A stretch of DNA of 64,000 nt, taken from NCBI GenBank assembly GCA_026388275.1, contig JAPLKB010000058.1:124676-188675 (forward strand), in the 5' to 3' direction. Source of the DNA: Pseudomonadota bacterium (GTDB lineage Bacteria; Desulfobacterota; Syntrophorhabdia; Syntrophorhabdales; Syntrophorhabdaceae). Below the pieces are notes generated by a model that saw only the letters and a program-made list of their open reading frames with translations, had not been told where the DNA came from and did not search any database. Below, in pieces: positions 63,024 through 64,000 of the stretch (positions are counted from its first letter, which is position 1; each line of letters opens with the position of its first letter). Both the position numbers and the translations under genes were made by a program.

Positions 63024-64000
63024 TGGGAATCCTTTCCATATATTATCATCGGTGTTAAGAATATGACAAGTTCACTTCTATATGAATAATCTGTCTTTGT
63101 CTTAAAAAAACTTCCCAACCCCGGTATGGACATGAGGCCCTTTATACCCTGCTCATCATTTGTTGAAAAGTCTTTTATAAGTCCGCCTATTATTACAGAT
63201 TCACCCTCCCTCACCTTAACAAGGGTGTCTACCTCTCTCACAGAAAGAACAGGTGCGGTGACCTTTGTGCCGCCTACCGTTGACTCAGCAGTACGGATCT
63301 TTTCAGTAAGCATTGGGTGTATATTCATGACTATATTACCTATATTGTCTATCTGAGGCACGACATCGAGAACAAGCCCGATAGTTACATATTTTGGTGT
63401 TGAAGTGGTTACCGGAGGGTTGCCGGAAGATACCGTTGTTGTTGTTTCGAAGAACACATCTTCAGTTGCGACTTTTATAACAGCTCTCTGGTTATTCAGG
63501 GTTGAGATCTTCGGGCTTGAAACAATGTTTATTTTGCCCTGTGTTCTCAGAAGGTCAATAAAAGAATCAAATCTACCTCTTCCTACACCGAAACGTATAT
63601 ATTGTTCAGGGGCTGTAGGCAGCGTTTTCAAATTAGGTATATTAAAATATTGTGTTTGAGTAGTTACAAGTGCCTGTTCGATATTTAATGCAAATCCTTG
63701 CCATTGGGCACCGATAAGGCTCCAGTTGATACCTTCCTTTGATTCTTCGGTGAGCAATACTTCAACAATCTTGGCTTCTATCATTACCTGTCTTTGAACG
63801 GTTCCCTCAACCGTTTCAAGGAAAAGTGCAATATGTTTTAAATTTTTCGGGTAATCCATAACCATGATTACCGAAGCCTGCCTGTTTAAGATAAATTTTC
63901 CCTGGGGAGAAAGGAAAGTTTTTATATTGTTTTCTATATCTCTCCATAAATCAGTTTCCGTACCCGTTGATACTACAATATTTGCCTGACCGCCGCCGGT
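63020..64000 (-). CDS. mshL: Type IV pilus secretin (MshL/PilQ-like), C-terminal part
   Basis: The frame stays open to the right edge, so the start lies outside. The visible 327 residues include the end of an N-domain (LWRDIENNIKTFLSPQGKF, VQRQVMIEAKIVEVLL) and the secretin barrel domain: GRFDSFIDLLRTQGKINIVS, SPKISTLNNQRAVIKVATE, PQIDNIGNIVMNIHPMLTEK, VREGESVIIGGLIKD and the final SELVIFLTPMII. This is the outer-membrane ring through which the pilus passes. It leads the long minus-strand pilus operon. Confidence 0.93.
   Translation of the reverse strand, partial: TGGGQANIVVSTGTETDLWRDIENNIKTFLSPQGKFILNRQASVIMVMDYPKNLKHIALFLETVEGTVQRQVMIEAKIVEVLLTEESKEGINWSLIGAQWQGFALNIEQALVTTQTQYFNIPNLKTLPTAPEQYIRFGVGRGRFDSFIDLLRTQGKINIVSSPKISTLNNQRAVIKVATEDVFFETTTTVSSGNPPVTTSTPKYVTIGLVLDVVPQIDNIGNIVMNIHPMLTEKIRTAESTVGGTKVTAPVLSVREVDTLVKVREGESVIIGGLIKDFSTNDEQGIKGLMSIPGLGSFFKTKTDYSYRSELVIFLTPMIIYGKDSQ

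Overview
The window reads as an AT-rich chromosomal segment of an anaerobic or facultative Gram-negative bacterium. The best fit is a member of the former Deltaproteobacteria (Desulfobacterota, perhaps a syntrophic aromatic or fatty-acid degrader), but no marker here fixes the taxon. Support comes from a secretin-based type IV pilus, a Tat system, many two-component and sigma-54 regulators, a LuxR-type PAS/GAF regulator, a molybdenum-hydroxylase maturation cluster of the selenium-dependent type, iron-sulfur polyferredoxins and a hemerythrin-like protein. Genes are densely packed with frequent short overlaps, and TTG, GTG and probably ATT starts occur.

Layout. (1) 1-7872: a catabolic block. 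It holds a TRAP transporter (DctQ, DctM, start of DctP), an IclR regulator, an AMP-forming acyl-CoA ligase, a frameshifted class II aldolase, a zinc alcohol dehydrogenase and a close LsrF homologue. Two far-apart promoters share a 14-bp box around the IclR gene, which suggests one regulon importing and breaking down an unknown organic acid. (2) 7911-10662: folK, tatA, a PEP-CTERM-like surface protein with a clear terminator, and a HAD phosphatase. (3) 10847-12231: the Memo/AMMECR1 pair. (4) 12311-17174: a GC-rich self-complementary leader, a DUF1858 protein, a MocA-like cytidylyltransferase, a MoeA-like protein, a YqeB-type protein, XdhC and an RpoH-like sigma factor carrying a threefold 17-residue repeat. 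(5) 17573-23002: tRNA-Ser, fabH, tatB, tatC, a shortened glmU and glmS.

(6) 23149-31293: a large hybrid histidine kinase, its NtrC-type regulator, an intergenic array of three AAGACA half-sites spaced exactly 20 bp with a sigma-54-like promoter, two signalling proteins, a broken ferredoxin gene, a universal stress protein, a hemerythrin-like protein and a decayed TauE/SafE gene. (7) 31436-36237: MgtA-type ATPase, long-form serA and a PPC/DUF296 protein. (8) 36238-39414: a Tat-linked redox module (NapH/NapG-like fused polyferredoxin, DUF362 protein, YedY-like molybdoenzyme), which could use the cofactor machinery of region 4 and the Tat system. (9) 39443-46815: an SfsA/GIY-YIG fusion, a long gene-poor stretch, a swivelling PEP domain lacking its histidine, a Tm-1-like protein, an inverted-repeat element, a LuxR regulator and an MFS transporter.

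(10) 46961-64000: one long minus-strand surface-structure locus. In transcription order it has an MshL-like secretin, a GspB-like TPR protein, a PilT paralogue with an unfamiliar C-terminal domain, PilT, PilB, a frameshifted PilC, a PilS/PilR-type pair, four pilins (two near-identical, one fused to a CFI-box tail), a YfhO-like protein and an O-antigen-ligase-like TPR protein that may glycosylate pilins.

The most unusual items are the extended PilT paralogue, the CFI-box pilin, the phased operator array, the structured leader at 12311-12412, the sigma-factor repeats and the LsrF gene in a TRAP/ligase setting. All functions are inferred from motifs and recalled family sequences; no database search was run.
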